DNA of 64,000 bases. Source: Taibaiella sp965229095 (lineage in GTDB: Bacteria > Bacteroidota > Bacteroidia > Chitinophagales > Chitinophagaceae). The stretch covers positions 4,216,001 through 4,280,000 of the forward strand of contig OZ245855.1 of NCBI GenBank assembly GCA_965229095.1, given 5' to 3'. The notes below the pieces were generated by a model. The model was not told the origin of the DNA, did no database searches, and was given only the letters and a program-made list of their open reading frames with translations. Below are positions 61,645-64,000 of this stretch, one piece after another. How positions within the stretch are numbered: position 1 is the first letter of the stretch; every line of letters starts with the position of its first letter. A program made the translations under genes and the position numbers.

Positions 61645-62862
61645 ATGTTCCTTCGTCATATCCCTTTTCTTAAGGCAGTGTTTGCCTACTCGCTTACCGC
61701 GTTTGGCGGGCCGCAGGGGCATTTGGGGATGATGGTAAAAACCTTCGTACAGAAAAGGAAAGATGTAACGGAAGAGGAGCTGATCGAGTACAATGCCTTT
61801 TGCCAGATGCTGCCCGGCCCATCTTCTACCCAAACGGTAATGCTGATCGGTTGGAAAAGAGGCGGTATTCCCCTGGCTATCCTTACCCTGCTGATCTGGA
61901 TATTGCCGGCTACCTTGCTCATGTCGGCCTTCTCCTTCCTGGTCTATTACCTGGATACCCGTTCTATTCAGCAAAATCTCTTTTTGTATGTACGACCCAT
62001 GTCGGTGGGCTTTGTGGGCTATGCCGCCGTAAGGATGATGAAGCGGAGCGTCAGCAATAAAGCGACCTGGGGCATTATGATCGGCGGCGCTCTCCTTACC
62101 GTATTGATCCGTTCGCCCTGGGTATTCCCGGTATTGCTGCTTATTGCGGGGATCATTACCAATTTCAGTAATAAACGGATCGTGAGCAAAACGGAGAAGC
62201 CCAAACCGGTGCGCTGGATCAACCTCTGGTTCTTTGCCTTCGTATTTATCGTAGCCGGTATCGTCAGTGAGATTGCGCGGCACCAGCAATGGGAACATCG
62301 CCGAATCGCCAACCTCTTCGAAAACTTTTACCGCTTTGGCAGCATCGTGTTTGGTGGTGGGCAAGCATTGATCCCGATGATGCTGGTCCAGTTTGTTTCC
62401 CTGCCTGCCAAAAGAGGCGTAGCGCCTTATATGACGCCCGGCGAGCTCATGACCGGCTTTGGCTTGGTGCAGGCCATGCCCGGCCCTGTTTTTTCCGTAT
62501 GCGCGTTCGTGGGCGGCATGGCCATGAGTAAGTTTGGTCCCTTGTGGCAGGCTGCGGGTTGCTTTGTCAGCATCATCGCTATCTTCCTGCCCAGCACTTT
62601 GCTCCTGCTCTTTCTCTTTCCTGTTTACCAGAACCTCAAGCAACATGTGGTGATCTACCGTTCGCTGGAAGGCATCAATGCCGTGATCGTAGGTGTAATC
62701 TGGGCTTCCGGCATTATCTTGTTTATGGAGATCAATAAAGCAGGCTTCGACTTTATGAGCCTGGTGGTGGTGATCATTACCTTCTGTCTGTTACAATTCA
62801 CCAAGATCCCCGCTCCGCTTATTGTGCTCGGCTGGCTGTTGCTGGGCTGGACCTTACATTAA
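61645..62862 (+). CDS. chrA: ChrA family chromate transporter
   Basis: This 405-residue transporter is a fused long-chain ChrA with two homologous halves. The N-half has FGGPQGHLGMM and FCQMLPGPSSTQT, and the C-half has FGGGQALIPMM and GLVQAMPGPVFSVCAFVG. About ten helices are predicted. Members export chromate or sulfate-like anions. It follows the MBL gene by 33 bases, possibly as one transcript. Confidence 0.9.
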   Translation: MFLRHIPFLKAVFAYSLTAFGGPQGHLGMMVKTFVQKRKDVTEEELIEYNAFCQMLPGPSSTQTVMLIGWKRGGIPLAILTLLIWILPATLLMSAFSFLVYYLDTRSIQQNLFLYVRPMSVGFVGYAAVRMMKRSVSNKATWGIMIGGALLTVLIRSPWVFPVLLLIAGIITNFSNKRIVSKTEKPKPVRWINLWFFAFVFIVAGIVSEIARHQQWEHRRIANLFENFYRFGSIVFGGGQALIPMMLVQFVSLPAKRGVAPYMTPGELMTGFGLVQAMPGPVFSVCAFVGGMAMSKFGPLWQAAGCFVSIIAIFLPSTLLLLFLFPVYQNLKQHVVIYRSLEGINAVIVGVIWASGIILFMEINKAGFDFMSLVVVIITFCLLQFTKIPAPLIVLGWLLLGWTLH

Positions 62863-62868
62863 TATAAG

Positions 62869-62907
62869 GTACTTCCTGCCCTCAACGATGTAGTGGGCAG
62901 GAAGTAC
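62869..62907 (+). terminator. Hairpin after chrA
   Basis: GTACTTCCTGCCC (62869-62881) pairs perfectly with 62895-62907. The following sequence is T-rich but not a clean run. Confidence 0.6.
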
Positions 62908-63023
62908 TCCCTTGTTTGTGTCTTTCTCCCTGGTGTGTCCTCTCAAACCAGTTACTGTACATTGTTTCGTATACTTGTGATTCGTTAAGGATGTGAAGCC
63001 GGGAGATGTAAATGAAGCCGGCT

Positions 63024-63617
63024 TTATTTTTTAGCAGGCATGTTCTCCTCTGTCCTGGTCACTTTCGCAGGCTTTGCTTGCTTAGATACTTTCGTTTGTT
63101 TCACCGGTTTTTGTTTTGGCGGATGGTAAGGGGCGATCATGCCCATGATCATAGGCTTTGTAGTGTCGACAATAGGTACAGGCTGTGGTTTGGCGGTATC
63201 GGCCGGTGGCACTATTGCCGGCTCGCCCAGGAGGCGATGTTCGGTCGGCTGTTGCTGCGTTACTTTGACCTTACCCTGTAGCTTCTGTGCCTGCGCTTCC
63301 TGCGTATAGCCCAGGCCGAAGCAGAGCACGATCACAGCGGCAATTTTACGCAGCAGCGGCATGGCCGAGCGAAGCACGCCTTGTATAAGGTCCTGCTGAG
63401 CCGGTAACGGTCCGGGAGTTACCTGTTCGGCATTGAAGCGTCCGCAGACCCTTTCTCCATTTTTGTTTTGTAGATAAAAAATAATACTTTCATTATCCCA
63501 AGTGGAAAAATCGATCACTGTTTTGCAGCAGCTAAGGCAATGTCTTCCCTGTTCTTCCGGTAACATGGCTTCCCAGTTCTCATGGCAAGGCTTTGGAATG
63601 CTGATATTGTTTTGCAT
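63024..63617 (-). CDS. Cysteine-rich cytosolic domain protein with one membrane helix
   Basis: This 197-residue protein begins with a domain of about 65 residues seen in many Bacteroidota proteins: IPKPCHENWEAMLPEEQGRH, then CLSCCKTVIDFS and ERVCGRFN. Its five cysteines suggest a metal site. One membrane helix follows (about 91-107), then about 90 Pro/Lys/Val-rich residues outside (KPQPVPIVDTTKP, HPPKQKPVKQ). Function is unknown. It is divergent from the DUF3667 gene, with 207 bases between that show no gene. Confidence 0.72.
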   Translation of the reverse strand: MQNNISIPKPCHENWEAMLPEEQGRHCLSCCKTVIDFSTWDNESIIFYLQNKNGERVCGRFNAEQVTPGPLPAQQDLIQGVLRSAMPLLRKIAAVIVLCFGLGYTQEAQAQKLQGKVKVTQQQPTEHRLLGEPAIVPPADTAKPQPVPIVDTTKPMIMGMIAPYHPPKQKPVKQTKVSKQAKPAKVTRTEENMPAKK

Positions 63618-63824
63618 CTTATTTCTGTTTTGTACCTATAAGATGTGGTAAAATCCGGAATTGCATAAATCGGATGTCTCTTTTTTTTAGGTTAACAGAA
63701 CAGTAACCAGGTATTGCCTTCGCGGCATCTTTAAATTGATATCATGACGATATATATAGCCTTTGAACAAAGCAAAATTGTTTATTACATTGTGCGGCAG
63801 TAATCGCTGCAAACAAATCCTCCT

Positions 63825-64000
63825 ATGACCTCACCTGAAAAAAAGACAAGTCTTTGTCCCAATTGTAGTACGCCGGTACACGGTAATTACTGCGCCCAAT
63901 GCGCCCAGGAAGCTCATTTGCATAAAGAAACGTTCTGGCATATGATCCTGTACTTTGCAGGCCATTATTTCCATTTCGACAGCAAATTCTGGATATCGGT
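63825..64000 (+). CDS. DUF3667 family membrane protein (5' part)
   Basis: Only 58 codons from ATG 63825 to the window edge are visible. They start with a zinc-ribbon pattern: LCPNC (near 11-15) and YCAQCAQE (near 22-29). FWHMILYFAGHYFHFDSKFW follows, typical of DUF3667 proteins, which then have several membrane helices. Function is unknown. Confidence 0.85.
   Translation, partial: MTSPEKKTSLCPNCSTPVHGNYCAQCAQEAHLHKETFWHMILYFAGHYFHFDSKFWIS

Noticed and set aside
61612..62646. Minus-strand open frame of 344 codons opposite chrA
   Set aside because: Highly charged, repeat-free antisense product with no motifs; chrA on the plus strand is clearly real.
1..64000. tRNA, rRNA, CRISPR or prophage
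   Set aside because: By eye no cloverleaf, ribosomal RNA or regular spacer-repeat array was found; a tRNAscan-SE and CRISPR search would settle it.

Overview
The window is chromosomal DNA of a Bacteroidota member, most likely of the Chitinophagales/Sphingobacteriales type. The signs are: secreted proteins with type IX secretion (T9SS) C-terminal sorting tails, TAnnTTTG promoter elements in front of many genes, DUF4105, DUF983 and DUF3667 proteins, an RprXY-like sensor pair, a dual-coxIII respiratory cluster, and the long MraY, FtsQ and FtsZ forms of this phylum. No rRNA, tRNA, CRISPR array, prophage or intact insertion sequence was seen. Both ends cut through genes.

Layout. (1) 1-4756, minus strand: a peptide-maturation (RiPP) cluster of the grasp-with-spasm type. 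In transcription order it holds two Gly-Gly-leader precursor peptides, a predicted folded RNA element, two paralogous secreted TPR-like proteins, the ATP-grasp ligase GwsG, an unrecognised 60-residue coupled ORF, and the SPASM protein GwsS, which runs off the left edge. A divergent control region with two inverted repeats separates it from a deoxynucleoside kinase. (2) 4898-9849, plus: deoxynucleoside kinase, ParA-type ATPase, an Lnt-like membrane nitrilase and a large T9SS-secreted PKD protein. (3) 9866-18116, minus: DUF151 nuclease, topoisomerase IV subunit A, hydrolase, PadR regulator, AroE, an atypical SDR, patatin, a beta-barrel protein and DUF983. (4) 18209-26258, plus: free-methionine sulfoxide reductase, DUF4105, hydrolase, RprXY-like kinase/regulator, OmpA lipoprotein, FtsX/MacB-type permease and a ketoacyl synthase. 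A 500-base gap with decayed palindromic repeats follows. (5) 26760-35689, mixed: beta-barrel protein, dipeptide epimerase, C10 protease with a T9SS tail, SNF2 helicase, methylmalonyl-CoA epimerase, cysteine desulfurase and an IscA-type protein. (6) 35928-40171, plus: a cytochrome oxidase maturation and subunit cluster (heme O synthase, two subunit III genes, subunit IV, SCO, DUF420). (7) 40238-43952: a TIGR02117 protein, group III truncated globin, a small exported peptide and a LytS/LytR-type pair. (8) 44088-60680, plus: the complete dcw cell-wall/division operon mraZ-rsmH-ftsL-ftsI-murE-mraY-murD-ftsW-murG-murC-ftsQ-ftsA-ftsZ, preceded by an array of four 10-bp MraZ-box-like repeats and two DnaA-box matches. 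(9) 60772-64000: MBL-fold hydrolase, ChrA transporter, a cysteine-rich membrane protein and the start of a DUF3667 gene.

The dcw genes take UDP-MurNAc intermediates through mDAP addition, lipid I and lipid II synthesis to septal polymerisation, alongside the divisome scaffold; murF and murB are not in this window. The least described system is the grasp-with-spasm cluster. Its extra coupled ORF, its paired TPR proteins and its inter-gene RNA fold make it the main candidate for new biology. The MraZ-box array is the clearest regulatory signal.
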